From positions 477,485 through 541,484 of the forward strand of contig CAJNDS010002150.1 of NCBI GenBank assembly GCA_905221605.1: a stretch of 64,000 nucleotides of DNA, given 5' to 3'. This stretch comes from Symbiodinium natans. Its lineage: Eukaryota > Sar > Dinophyceae > Suessiales > Symbiodiniaceae. The notes under the pieces were generated by a model that did no database searches, was not told where the DNA came from, and saw only the letters and a program-made list of their open reading frames with translations. Positions 24,011 to 34,647 of this stretch are shown here, in pieces; the stretch's first letter is position 1; each line of letters opens with the position of its first letter. Position numbers and translations under genes: made by a program.

Positions 24011-24490
24011 TTAGGGTTTAGGGTGCCGGGACCACTTCGAACGATGCACGCACCACATCTCCGCCCCACTCAGATTTGCTCCACACACATGAGCTAGCAA
24101 GGAGAGCACCTTTGTATTGAAATCCAGACCACATCGAAGCTTCTTCATAGGCCGGTTAAAAGCTTGCACGCGCCACCCGCTGCATTTAAACTCGTGTTTA
24201 TCAGAGCTCGAATCCTTCGTCTGTACAAGTTCCAGACTGCACCACCAGGCAAAGTTCAACCCCATCTGTTCGACTTTTCTACAAAGCTGAAGGTCTGGGT
24301 TTGTGCGACCAAGAGTTCAAAGTTGGACTTAGAAGAACTTGAGTCCGTGAACGTGAGGCGTCGGCTTCATAAGAACCTTTTGATCCCGATCCTCAGAAGC
24401 ATCTTGTTGAACCCACCAGAGAGGAACAGCCGAATCCTGAGGCTACGTCAAAACCAGGACTACCACGAGCACATCCAACTCTGTTTGTAG
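24011..24490. other. Non-repetitive island, coding strand unresolved
   Basis: 480 bp with no telomere repeat. Minus: an 84-codon frame from an ATG at 24265 (FNRPMKKLRCGLDFNTK). Plus: a 108-codon frame without any ATG, ending LRQNQDYHEHIQLCL. Both look more protein-like than repeat frames. It may be one exon or a gene relic; no family is recognised. Confidence 0.3.
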
Positions 24491-24632
24491 GTACAGGCTC
24501 CGAGCCCTAAACCCTAAACCCTAAACCCTAACCCTAAACCCTAAACCCTAAACCCTAAACCCTAAACCCTAAACCCTAAACCCTAAACCCTAAACCCTAA
24601 ACCCTAAACCCTAAACCCGGGGCACCTGCCAC

Positions 24633-24672
24633 CTTTGGCAGCATCTTCGCGAGCTTTCTCGGTGCTCAGGGT
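24633..24672 (-). CDS. Coil exon, STEKAREDAAK
   Basis: After GGCTTTGCAG|ACC reads TLSTEKAREDAAK, with a GT at 24632-24631 (phase 1) or a second GT seven bases further. Left flank is a perfect 110-bp CCCTAAA array. Confidence 0.4.
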
Positions 24673-24726
24673 CTGCAAAGGCTGGCAACCGAGACCATCG
24701 GGCCCCTTGAACCGCAAACCGACCTG

Positions 24727-24845
24727 AGAACCCTTAAACCCTTAAACCCTTAAACCCTTAAACCCTTAAACCCTTAAACCCTTAAACCCTTAAACCCTTA
24801 AACCCTTAAACCCTTAAACCCTAAACCCTTAACCCTTAAACCTTA
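24727..24845. repeat. CCCTTAAA octamer array
   Basis: About 14 tandem copies of the octamer CCCTTAAA, a one-base-expanded telomere variant. Confidence 0.95.
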
Positions 24846-25374
24846 AAACCTGGAAGCTCTGAAGCTCGTAAGATAATTTGTCATCTTCTGTCATCGTACC
24901 TTTCCTCAACTCGAAGGCTCTTTTCCCCTGCACAAAGCCTACCCATGACCCCCGGCTAAACCCTGTAAACGTCAAACCCTTCTAGCCATTCCACAAAAAC
25001 ATCCTCTTACACAACATAAGGGAACATATATACGGTCCCAAGGGCCTATACCTAGCTGTCAAATCCCCTCAGACTCCCGGCGGTTTTGAAGATTCAGTCG
25101 GTGATGCAATGGTGGGTCTCGTCGCTAAGTCGGCTAGATAAGCTTAAACCCTCTAAGCCTTGTACCCTAAACCCTTCAAACGCCGTAAACCCTAAACCCT
25201 GAACCTTAAATTACTAAACCCGAAACCCTAAGCCCTAAGCCCTAAGCCCTAAACCCTACACCCTAAGCCCTAAGCCCTAAACCCTAAGCCCTAAACCCTA
25301 GCCCTGAACCCTAAACCCCAAAGCCCGAAGCTTCCCCAAGCCCTGCACCCTTCACCCTGTAACCATAAGCCCTA

Positions 25375-25510
25375 AACCCTAGAAACCCTAGAAACCCTAG
25401 AAACCCTAGAAACCCTAGAAACCCTAGAAACCCTAGAAACCCTAGAAACCCTAGAAACCCTAGAAACCCTAGAAACCCTAGAAACCCTAGAAACCCTAGA
25501 AACCCTAAAC
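25375..25510. repeat. CCCTAGAAA nonamer array
   Basis: About 14 perfect copies of CCCTAGAAA, flanked by ordinary CCCTAAA. The (RVS)n frame over it is an artefact. Confidence 0.95.
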
Positions 25511-25747
25511 CCTATAAACCCTAAACCCCATAAACCCTCAACCCTAAACGCTATCACTCCAGAACGAAACCGGAGAAAGCGCCCGTCCTTGGCATCCTGT
25601 GCTTTGTCTTTCAGCTCTGAGTGCAACGCCTGCGCGTCCTGCGGCTTCAGGGCTCAGACTTGGGGAGTTTTAGGGTTGAACTCTTCAGGTCTTTAAAGAG
25701 ACAGAGGGAGGGATCTTTGGGGTTTAGGGTTTAGGGTTTAGGGTGAC

Positions 25748-25819
25748 AGAGTCAGCTTTGTCCAGCAAATTCTTATGGGTGATCACCGCGTACTTCCCGG
25801 CACCCACGTCAAGCCAGAG
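25748..25819 (-). CDS. Module-start exon, GKYAVITHKNLLDKADS
   Basis: 72 bp (24 codons), phase 0 both ends, after CCTGCGAG|CTC and before TCT|GTCACC. Reads WLDVGAGKYAVITHKNLL and onward, resembling the GKPYYICVSHEK and FYVVETPVAVT starts of other module copies. One of the most protein-like islands. Confidence 0.5.
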
Positions 25820-26403
25820 CTCGCAGGGTCGTCGGCAGGGGTCTCCACTTGGGATGTTCACCCGATACTAACTTTCCTTCATAGGGATTGTAGCAGCCCC
25901 CCTCTTCGTCCCCATTGAGGAGTGCTAGTCTAAGCGGGCACATCCCCAGTCTCCATAACCCCAATCCAAACCTTGCAAGCACTAAGCTCTACACCTCACG
26001 TCAAAAGCACTAAGGCCCTAAAGCCCGCAACCCCGACAACGTGCGCAGCCTGCAGGCGCGTCCAACTCTGTGCGATTCCCTGAGCCTACAACCCCTATAT
26101 GCAAACATCCCTAGAACCCAAAAAGCAAAAACTACCTTTTTCTTTGCGCGGGCTGAGGAATTAGGGTCACAAAGATAGCCTAACCCCCAAAACCTAAACC
26201 GCAAACTTTGGTGCCACAGGGTTTGGGTTTATAGGGTTTAGGGTTTAGGGTTTAGGGTATGGGGTCTAGGGTCTAGGGTCTAGGGCTTAGGGCTTAGGGC
26301 TTAGGGCTTAGGGCTTTGGGCTTAGGGCTTAGGGTTTAGGGTTAGGGTTTAGGGTCAAGGGTCTAGGTTTAGGGCTTAGGGTTTAGGCTTAGGGTTGAGG
26401 AAC

Positions 26404-26448
26404 CTTCTCCAGAGCCGATGGGGCTGCGAAACCACCAACGCCGGAGGC
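26404..26448 (-). CDS. Exon, ASGVGGFAAPSALEK
   Basis: 45 bp, phase 0 both ends, after GGTCCTGTGAG|GCC and before AAG|GTTCCT. Ala/Gly-rich linker reading ASGVGGFAAPSALEK. Confidence 0.45.
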
Positions 26449-26934
26449 CTCACAGGACCGTTGGGAGGGTTTTCACAAGGGCAGGGGTGTAATATAAGCG
26501 CCTGAATAATTAGAATAGGGTTTTGGGGGTGATTGTAGTATAAATTTCAAGGGACCCAAAGGAATACTGTTTGTACTTATTCCGACTCCGATATTAGGGT
26601 TTGGCAGTTTTGGGGGTCTGGAGGTTTGTGGATCAGGGGGCGTGCCTTCGGGGTAGAGTTTTATTGGGTCTTGGGTTCTTCGCGTGATAACGTTGTCGGG
26701 CTTGCGGTTGAGAGCTTGTGCGCTCTACCTATGCCCTAAGCCCTAAGCCCTAAACCCTAAACCCTAAACCCTAAACCCTAAGCCCTAAACCCTAAACCCT
26801 AAACCCTAAACCCTAAACCCTAAACCCTAAACCCTAAACCCTAAACCCTAAACCCTAAGCCCTAAGCCCTAAACCCTAAACCCTAAACCCTAAACCCTAA
26901 ACCCTAAACCCTAAACCCAACCTATATCCTCATC

Positions 26935-27589
26935 TTGGGTTCGGCCGGTCCACACTAACAGTCACCACCAGCAGACCCACAAATAAAAGCACCCGGTAAA
27001 TGCCAAAAAATTGACTGAGATTCCTGCTATTCCTGGTGCTATTCCTGGTGCTATTTCTGGTGCTATTTCTGGTGCATTTTTTTGTGCTATTCCTGGTGCT
27101 ATTTCTGGTGCTATTTTTTGTGCTATTGTTTGTGCTATTTCTGGTGCTATTTTTTGTGCTATTGTTTGTGCTATTTCTGGTGCTATTTCTGGTGCTGTTG
27201 CTGGTGCTATGTGACTAACAATCACCATCAGCAGACCCACAAAAAACAGCACCCGGTAAATGCTAAGCTGCTAAAATTGACTGGGATTCCTGGTGCTATT
27301 TCTGGTGCTATTGTTTGTGCTATTTCTGGTGCTATTTTTTGTGCTATTCCTGGCGCTATTTCTGGTGCTATTTTTTGTGCTATTGTTTGTGCTATTGTTT
27401 GTGCTATTTCTGGTGCTATTTCTGGTGCTATTTCTGCTGCTATGTGACGAACAGTCACCACCAGCAGACCCACAAAAAGAAGCACCCGGTAAATGCTAAA
27501 ATTGGCTGGGATTCCTGGTGCTATTTTTGGCCTGTGTGTTATAAGGCCACGGCGTTATTTGACTGTTAGTGTGGACCGGCCGAACCCAA
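26935..27589. mobile_element. 655-bp non-autonomous DNA transposon with perfect 30-bp TIRs
   Basis: Left end 26935-26964 (TTGGGTTCGGCC...AACAGTCA) is the exact reverse complement of right end 27560-27589. Both are flanked by TCCTCATC (26927-26934 and 27590-27597), an 8-bp target duplication as in hAT-like families. The interior is three related segments, each starting near CAGTCACCACCAGCAGACCC (about 26960, 27219, 27454), the first two followed by long arrays of 12-bp units (TGCTATTTCTGG, TGCTATTTTTTG, TGCTATTGTTTG). Frames through it are repeat translations; there is no transposase. Confidence 0.9.
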
Positions 27590-27843
27590 TCCTCATCCCT
27601 TGGGATCATAAGCCTGAACCCCTCAATAGGCATTCGGAGTCTGGACATGCGGCTGAAAAGACTTTGGGCTCAGGGTATACGATTTATGTATGGGTGATTA
27701 GGGATTGTAGGGTTTAGGGTTTAGGGTTTAGGGTTTAGGGCTTAGGGCTTAGGGCTTAGGGCTTAGGGCTTAGGGTTTAGGGTTGAGGGTTTAGGGTTTA
27801 GGCTTTAGGCTTTAGGCTTTAGGGTTTTTAGGGTGGCCGGAAC

Positions 27844-27865
27844 TCCGCAACATCGTGGCCTTCAG
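27844..27865 (-). CDS. Possible short coil exon, LKATMLR
   Basis: After the C/T-rich CGCGCCCTTCCTGAAG|CTG, reads LKATMLR before A|GTTCCG. Short and phase 1 out; provisional. Confidence 0.3.
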
Positions 27866-27958
27866 CTTCAGGAAGGGCGCGAGGAGATCCTGTCTGGAGC
27901 TCCATTCACTTCTTCACGGCTTCGGGCTTTGTGGGGGTTGAGACAAACGGAGGCTTGA

Positions 27959-28046
27959 GATGTTCCTCCCCTTATACTGACAGTCCTTAATAGGGATTAC
28001 AGTAGGGGAGCACCATCATCCCTACTAAGGACTGGGAGTATAAGGG
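27959..28046. mobile_element. Inverted-repeat element, GGATGTTCCCCCTTATAC family
   Basis: GATGTTCCTCCCCTTATACTG...TCCTTAATAGGGATT paired with ATCCCTACTAAGGACTGGGAGTATAAGGG. A near-palindromic non-coding element. Confidence 0.6.
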
Positions 28047-28688
28047 CGAAAAAAGGGAGGGTCTCTCGACCCTAATGACCCCTAACCCCTCACACCCAGA
28101 TCACGTCTTCATGGCTTCGGGGCCCTAAACCCTAAACCCTAAACCCTAAACCCTAAACCCTAAACCCTAAACCCTAAACCCTAAACCCTAAACCCGGCCT
28201 AAACCCTAAACCCCCTACACCCTAAACCCTGAACCCTAACGCTACACCCTACACCCTAAACCCTAAACCCCTCAACCCTGCATGGGTTGTAGGGTCCGTC
28301 AGGGTTCAGGGTTTAGGGTGTTGGGTTTAGGGTTTGGGATTTAGGGTTTTGGGTTACATCCTTCCAAACCCAAACCTTGGAGGCCCACGTAACGGTTCGA
28401 CCCCAAAGCGACAGAGTGAGCTAAAGCAGAAATGCCCAGAATGAACAAGGTGCTTAGGGTTTATGTAGGAAAACACCTGCAAACCCTAATCCAAAACTCA
28501 TGCCGACCACAGCTCCAGAAGAGAGACTCGCCACCAGTGTTCAGGATCCCGGGCTTGGCGTTCAAGGGCTAAAACTTGAAGCCTAAACCCTAAACCCTAA
28601 ACCCTGAACCCTGAACCCTGAACCCTAAACCCTAAACCCTAAACCCTAAACCCTGAACCCCATACCTCTGATTAGCAAGCCAATAAAC

Positions 28689-28721
28689 AGGCAGGAGCGC
28701 CTCCAGCTGCTTCAGAGAAGC
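28689..28721 (-). CDS. Coil exon, ASLKQLEALLP
   Basis: 33 bp, phase 0 both ends, after CACTGTGCCAG|GCT and before CCT|GTTTAT. Reads ASLKQLEALLP. An alternative longer exon would end at AG|GTATGG. Confidence 0.45.
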
Positions 28722-28960
28722 CTGGCACAGTGCTGGAGGCAAGAGCCCCCACGCCCCCAAACGCTTGAAGCCTACAGTTTAAAGCGCTGCTTCCAAAGCT
28801 TGGAGCTAAGGGTTCCCTAACCCTGAAACCCTAAACCCGAAACCCTAAACCCTAAACCCTAAACCTAAACCCTAAACCCGAAACCCTAAACCCTAAACCC
28901 TAAGCCCTAAACCCTAAGCCCTACACCCTAACCCTAGGGAAGGCACAGGGTGCACATCGC

Positions 28961-29002
28961 CTCTGCCGCCTCGACCTTCTCCCTGACCTCCCTTGTGATC
29001 TC
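28961..29002 (-). CDS. Coiled-coil exon, EITREVREKVEAAE
   Basis: 42 bp, phase 0 both ends, after TCTCCCTTGGCCAG|GAG and before GAG|GCGATG. Strong heptad character. Flanked by CCCTAAA on the left and GGTTTAG-type repeat on the right. Confidence 0.5.
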
Positions 29003-29441
29003 CTGGCCAAGGGAGAGTCACTGCCCTCTCTCGTAGGTTTAGAGGGTTTGTACGGCTTATACGGCGTATAGGGTTTATAGAGTTTATGGGGATTCTATAA
29101 GGTGTGCAGGGTTGTAGGGCTTACAGGGTTTACAGGGTTAGAGGGTTCATAGGGCTTATAGGGCTTAACTATAGGGTTTAACTGTAGGGTTTAGAGTGTA
29201 ATAAGTCGTCTCGCTACACAGCGGCATGAAAGGAGGGGGGTGGGAGGGAGGCGTTTCCGGCATTCGTAGTCTCAGACTCAGGAGGGTATCCTTCCCCTCT
29301 TTATGCCAGCCTGGGAGACCCCGCAGGCCCCGTCGTTGACCTTAGAAATTCTTAACAACCTTTGGGCCCTAAACCCTAAACCCTAAACCCTATGGGTAGG
29401 GGCCAGGGAACTTCGAGCTGCACAGCCTCAAACCACAACTT

Positions 29442-29566
29442 GGCATGTTCCCTCTTATACGAACAGTCCTTAATAGGGATTCGAAATGGGAGTACTAGAA
29501 TCCCGATTAACGACTAAACCCCAAAACGAAAACACTAAACCGCTGTTAGGAGAAGGGGAACATCCC
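29442..29566. mobile_element. Inverted-repeat element, GGATGTTCCCCCTTATAC family
   Basis: GGCATGTTCCCTCTTATACG...TCCTTAATAGGGATT then ATCCCGATTAACGACT, an intervening AAACCCCAAAAC-type stretch, and GGGGAACATCCC. A second member with telomere-like sequence between its arms. Confidence 0.55.
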
Positions 29567-29673
29567 AACCTACAACCTCGAGCGTGAACCCTAAACCCTA
29601 AACCCTAAACCCTAAACCCTAAACCCTAAACCCTAAACCCTAAACCCTAAACCCTAAACCCTAAACCCTAAAC

Positions 29674-29748
29674 CCGCCCAAGCGAAAACAAAGGCTCCTC
29701 CGCCTCCTGGGACTCGGCCAACAAGGCGCTCTTTGCCTTCTCGGCAGC
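29674..29748 (-). CDS. Coiled-coil exon, AAEKAKSALLAESQEAEE
   Basis: 75 bp, phase 0, after AGAGATGTCAG|GCT. The coil AAEKAKSALLAESQEAEE is followed by a tail to CGG|GTTTAGGG, where the telomere array itself supplies the GT donor. A GC donor after ESQE (45-bp exon) is an alternative. Confidence 0.55.
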
Positions 29749-30280
29749 CTGACATCTCTTGAGGCCCCAAGCCTTAGCCGTTTAGGGAGTTTAGGGTTTA
29801 GGGCTTAGGGTTTAGGGTTTAGGGTTTAGGGATTAGGGTTTCGGGTTTAGGGCTTAGCCCTGAAGCCCTCGCGACCCTAAGCCGTCCTAAGCCCTGACAG
29901 GACCGTGCCTACAAAAGCCTGAAGCCTCCAAAACCGCCTCAAATGCCTCAAAGCCTAGAAGGCCCACAACCCGAAATGCTCGTAGCAGCCTCAACCGTGT
30001 CCTACAACCTTAAATGCAGCTTAGAGTGTAGGGTTTAGGCTTTAGGGCTTTGGGCTGAGGGGTTTAGGCCTCTCAAGCCCTAGAAGTCCCCGCACCTTAA
30101 ACCCTAAGCGCCCTAAAGCCCAACGCCTGGCAAACACCTCCAGAGCCTCACCTTCGAGCTTAACGGAGGGTTTAGGGTTTAGGGTTTAGGGTTTAGGGTT
30201 TAGGGTTTAGGGTTTAGGGTTTAGGGTTTAGGGTTTAGGGTTTAGGGTTTAGGGTTTAGGGCCTCACCTTCGAGCTTAAC

Positions 30281-30352
30281 GGGGGGGTGTACGACAATAA
30301 GGGACCCCCAAAATAGACCCCCACATCGTAGGATCCCCTTAGTACCCCTTTT
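30281..30352. mobile_element. Inverted-repeat element, GGGTTTACGA family (degenerate)
   Basis: GGGGGGGTGTACGACAATAAGGG...TAGACCCCCACATCGTAGGATCCCC. Shares internal motifs with 3396-3506. Confidence 0.45.
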
Positions 30353-30825
30353 CGGAAACCCCTGTACCTAAACCCAAAGCCCTAGAACCCTGACATCTTA
30401 TGAGTGATGTTGGAGTCCAGGGTTCATGGTTGGTTTGGGGTGTTGGGTTTGAGGGGTTTAGGGCCTAGGGCTAGGGTTTAGGATGTAGGGCTTAGCTCAA
30501 CTTGATTCAATCGGGTTCTGTGCTGGGCTGAACAACGCGCAAGCTACTGACTGCTGACTTGCTGCTGTCCCAAGATTTTTATAACGTGCCCGAAAAAGCG
30601 TATATTCGAGGAGGTGCGGAAGGACACTCGGGCTCAGGGTTCACCTGAACCCTAAACACCAAAACCTGAACACTGAACCCGAAAACTTGAACCCTAAACC
30701 CCCTGATTACCCGAAGCTTGGGATGTTCCCCCACCCGAAAGCCTGAACCCTGAACCCTGAACCCTGAACCCTAAACTCTAAACCCTAAACCCTAAACCCT
30801 AAACCCTAAACCCTGAACCCTCAAC

Positions 30826-30870
30826 CGTCGCTGCCTGAGCCTTGGCGAAGTTCTTCTTCGCCACGGCCAC
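30826..30870 (-). CDS. Coiled-coil exon, VAVAKKNFAKAQAAT
   Basis: 45 bp, phase 0 both ends, after CTCCCCGAAG|GTG and before ACG|GTTGAGG. The donor is formed by a GGGTTGA telomere variant. Confidence 0.55.
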
Positions 30871-31395
30871 CTTCGGGGAGTGAACTGCTGGCTTCAAGGA
30901 GGAGTGCACAGGGTTGAGGGGCTTGAGTTTAGGGTTCAGGGTTCAGGGTTTAGGGTTTAGGGTTTAGGGTTTAGGATTTCGGGTTTAGGGTCCAGGGTTT
31001 AGGGTTTAGGGTTTAGTTCAAAACAGGGTAGTGTTTTCGGTTTAGAGGGGGCTAACAAGGGAACCCACGCCCTAAACAAAAAGAATGCGGGCCCACTCTG
31101 GGCCACCCATTCTAAACTCAACTGTTCTCCTCGCCGGGTGTACTCCGCGCCCATCACCCGTATCCCACACCAGAGTAGTGCCCAACCCCCGAATATTTTC
31201 AGAGGGCTTGCTTGCGGTTAGGGCAACCCCTGGCCCGAAACCCTAAACCCCCAGTAATTGCAAGAGCATCCACAGCACATGGTGAGTTCACTTTTTGATG
31301 GCCCCCTGGGTACTCTAAACAAGAGGGGCCGCCTTATACTTAGGATCCCAAAAGGGAACATATTCTTAGAGAGAAGTGACCATGTGAAGCGCCAC

Positions 31396-31431
31396 CTGCT
31401 TCTGCAGCAGCGAAAGCGCTGCCACTGGCAC
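31396..31431 (-). CDS. Coil exon, VPVAALSLLQKQ
   Basis: 36 bp, phase 0 both ends, after a strong acceptor GTTTTCTGTTCGGCCAG|GTG and before CAG|GTGGCG. The plus strand also has an open frame here (HLLLQQRKRCHWHLAEQ to a stop), so strand is not certain. Confidence 0.45.
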
Positions 31432-31634
31432 CTGGCCGAACAGAAAACCGTTTAGGCCTCAGAGCTCTGGGTTGCCACCCTGTGCTGGAATGCCCTAAAC
31501 CCTAAACCCTAAACCCGAAACCCTAAACCCTAAACCCTAATAACCCTAAACCCTAAACCCTAATAACCCTAAACCCTAATAACCCTAAACCCTAATAACC
31601 CTAAACCCTAAACCCTGGATCCCGGCAACCATTC

Positions 31635-31720
31635 CTTGGATCTTCATGGGTAGTGATTACAAGTTGCTGCCGCCTTGCTTGGGAGAGTTATTGGAAGCCT
31701 GCCCATGAACATTTAAGTTG
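31635..31720. mobile_element. Short inverted-repeat element (ACTTGGAGGTTCATGGG family)
   Basis: CTTGGATCTTCATGGGTAGT...GCCCATGAACATTTAAGT. Same ends as 48003-48064. Non-coding. Confidence 0.45.
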
Positions 31721-32469
31721 GAACCCCAGAGGTTCGGGTTTGGGGGTTATGGGGATTTAGGGTTTGGGGATCATAGGGGTTGAGGGTGGGTCTGGGGATA
31801 AAAGGGGTTTTGGGCTTGGGGATTATAAGGGTTTAGGGTTTGGGGATTAAAGGGGTTTGGGTTTGGGGATTATTAGGGCGCATTAAATTCTCGATTCCGA
31901 GAGAAGCACAAAAGCTTCGTGGCTCCTGAATTATCAGGGGAAACAGGGACGAATATAGATCAGGTGCTTTGTGGGTAGTTTCTCTAAATTGGGTTCCCTT
32001 TCGAGCTGAACCACCGGTGTCGCCTTTGAGTGTTAACTAGGCTGGCCAGATGAAACCCTGAATAACATCCTCGGGAAAACGCAGCGTCCCAAGAGCCGAC
32101 CTAGTTTGTTTGCCACATGCGATGCATGGATAGAAAGCATGATGAAAAGCCGTCCTGGAACTTTGAGCCATCAACCCCGAAACTCTGAACCCCTAAAACC
32201 CTGAAAAGACCCTAAGCCCTAAACCTGAAACCCGAGAGCCCTAAGACCAACCTCCAAACACAAAACCCTAAAAGGATAAAACCCTTAACCAAACCGAATA
32301 AGGCCTACAAAAACCCTCGGAAGAAAAAGAAAAAGCCCTAAGAAGCCCCAAAATGCCTCAAAAGACCGAAAAAAGCCCTAAGAAGCCCTAAAGAAGGCCT
32401 AAAACCCTTCGAGCCCTTTAACTACTCCCCTAAACCCTAAACCCTAAACCCTGTACTTTGTGCTGCTGC

Positions 32470-32508
32470 CTGCCGCTTGGGGAGGAGCTTGGCCACCTCG
32501 GCCTTAGC
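32470..32508 (-). CDS. Coiled-coil exon, AKAEVAKLLPKRQ
   Basis: 39 bp, phase 0 both ends, after CACGAGTTGCAG|GCT and before CAG|GCAGCA. CCCTAAA lies left and TTTAGGG right. Confidence 0.5.
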
Positions 32509-32753
32509 CTGCAACTCGTGAGGTGTTGGGGCTTTCGTAGGGTTTAGGTTTTAGGGTATTGGGTTCGGGTTAGGGGTTATGGGTTTGGGGTTTGGGGTTT
32601 AGGGTTTAGGGTTTAGGGTTTGGGGTTTGGGGTTTAGGGTTTAGGGTTTAGGGGTTTGGGGTTTGGGGTTTGGGGTTTAGGGTTTAGGGTTTAGGGTTTA
32701 GAGTTTAGGGTTTAGGGCCCCTACAAGCCGACAAGCCCAGAACTGCCCGCTGC

Positions 32754-32795
32754 CTCGTCCGGGGAGTTCTTCAGAGAAGGTGGGAAATCCTTCAC
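32754..32795 (-). CDS. Exon, VKDFPPSLKNSPDE
   Basis: 42 bp, phase 0 both ends, after CTACATGCAG|GTG and before GAG|GCAGCG. Not coil; a charged linker. Confidence 0.45.
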
Positions 32796-33689
32796 CTGCA
32801 TGTAGGATTCAATGAGACTTTGGGGCTTAGGGTTATGGACTTTTTTTCTTGCTGTTTCGTATTTTAAGGTTTTATTGGTTTTGTGGGGGAGGGTCTCCAT
32901 GGGTGGCGAAAACGGGTGTTTAAAGTAGGATAGCGAAATTATGCCAGCTTGCTGCTTTGTTTGGGGTGGGTGCGTATAGCCCTACTGTTGAACTGCTCCT
33001 GATCCCAGGCACCTCAGCGCCCAAGATGCCCGAACTCGAGGTTTGGGTTGAGGACTTAGTGCCCCTAATCCACCCTCGACCCTTAAAACCCTAAGAGCCC
33101 TGAACACCCTAAACACCGTGAGCCCTAAAACCACCCCCCTACAAACACAAAGCCGAATTCCCTAAAACCACAGGACGCGGAACGAAAAAACCCTGGTACC
33201 CTGAATCTTCAAACCTAAACCTAACCTCGATCGGGGATTCGGTTTGAGGGTTGAGGGGTTACCTGCAACGAATCATCACCCTAAACCCCAAGCCCTAACT
33301 CTAAACCCTACCCCTGAGCCATTATTGACGTTTGTTTTTTGAACCATTTTTGTTTCAAGAATCTGCATCGATGATGAACTTAGCCATATACACGTTGTTG
33401 AACATGAAACACATGTTTTCATTTAAATTATGTGACACATACTCGAACAATTCCAAATAGTCTCGAGAATGTAGCAATCTGCACCCAACTGGAAAAACTG
33501 AACTCCCCGGGCTTAGGATTGAGGGTTTAGGGAAGGTGGTTTAGGGTTTAGGGTTCGGGCTTCGGGTTTAGGGTTTTTGGGTTTACGGCCGCTTTTGAAG
33601 GGGGGGAAAGGGGCGGTCGGCGCCCAAAGCCCAAGTTCCAAGCTTGCGCCCAACCCCAGATCGTAGCCCCTGAGCCCTGACCGTTAACC

Positions 33690-33870
33690 CTTGTATAACC
33701 CTTCTTTAACATATACAGAACCGTCATATCACCCTCAAATAACCCTCATATCTCCCTTACATAACCAGTAGATGACCAACACAAATAACCCTTACAGAAC
33801 CATTATATGACCCTTATATAACCCTTACCGAACCATTCTATAACCCGTAAATACCCCACATATCTCCCTT
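33690..33870. repeat. Degenerate AACCCTTATATAACCC repeat
   Basis: Tandem variants of ATAACCCTTA/GAACCATTATATGACCC at about 15-20 bp spacing. AT-richer than the telomere arrays, no coding frame. Confidence 0.6.
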
Positions 33871-33877
33871 ATATAAC

Positions 33878-33934
33878 TGCTCCTGCCTTGGCTTCGAGCT
33901 TTGCTGCGCTCGCCTGCACGGACTCTGTGCATTC
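33878..33934 (-). CDS. Coiled-coil exon, ECTESVQASAAKLEAK
   Basis: 57 bp (19 codons), phase 0 both ends, after ACACGCGCAG|GAA and before GCA|GTTATA; a GC donor after LEAK is an alternative. Clear helix. Confidence 0.5.
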
Positions 33935-34647
33935 CTGCGCGTGTCGCCCTAGACCCTAAACCCCAAAGACGAATCTCCAAACTCGAGATCCCAAACCCGA
34001 AGCCCCAAACCCTACCTATAGTACCACAACCCTGATCCCTAAACCTTAAACACGAAACCCTAACCTCTAATCCCTAAATCCTGAGCACCTAGCCCTCAAG
34101 CCCAAACCCTGAATCCTAAACCCTGAAACTGGGCTGGGATCGGCTGCGCAACTCACTTCATGATGAGGATTTTGGGAGGGCTTAGGATTCTATGGCTTGG
34201 GGCATCTGGGGTTCTAGGGGTTTGGGGTTTGGGGTTTAGATGCTCAAGTTATTTTAAGGTAATAGGATGGGGCCTCAGGGCTCCTAAGGCTTTAAGGGCT
34301 TAGGCGTGTTTAGAGCGGAGTTTAGGCCTCGGGCTTACTTGGAGGATAGGTACAAGGTAGAGTCATAGGTACCCTAGAAAGGGCCAATTTGGGTCCCCGA
34401 CTCCAAAGCCAGACCTCATAGCTGCCCTACCTCGCACCATTTTGGGAATATCGGTCCCCGACGTCCTCCAAAGCACCGAACCCCTAGACTACCCTCAGCC
34501 GTAAGACTTCATAACGCAAGCTACCCTTCTTGGAAGCCCGCTTCCCGTGAGCTTTTGAACAAGCTTTTTGCCCAAGTCCGAAGCAGCAAGTTTGAGAGAA
34601 GAGAACCTGCAAGCCCCGCATTCAAGGGGATCCTGGGTCTTTGCGAC

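Noticed and set aside
25372-25626. (RVS)n frame
   Set aside because: Nonamer CCCTAGAAA array; the unique part at its start is short.
27011-27569. Overlapping plus and minus frames of 60-121 codons (IPGAISGA / CYFWCYFLC repeats)
   Set aside because: Pure translation of the 12-bp arrays inside the 655-bp element.
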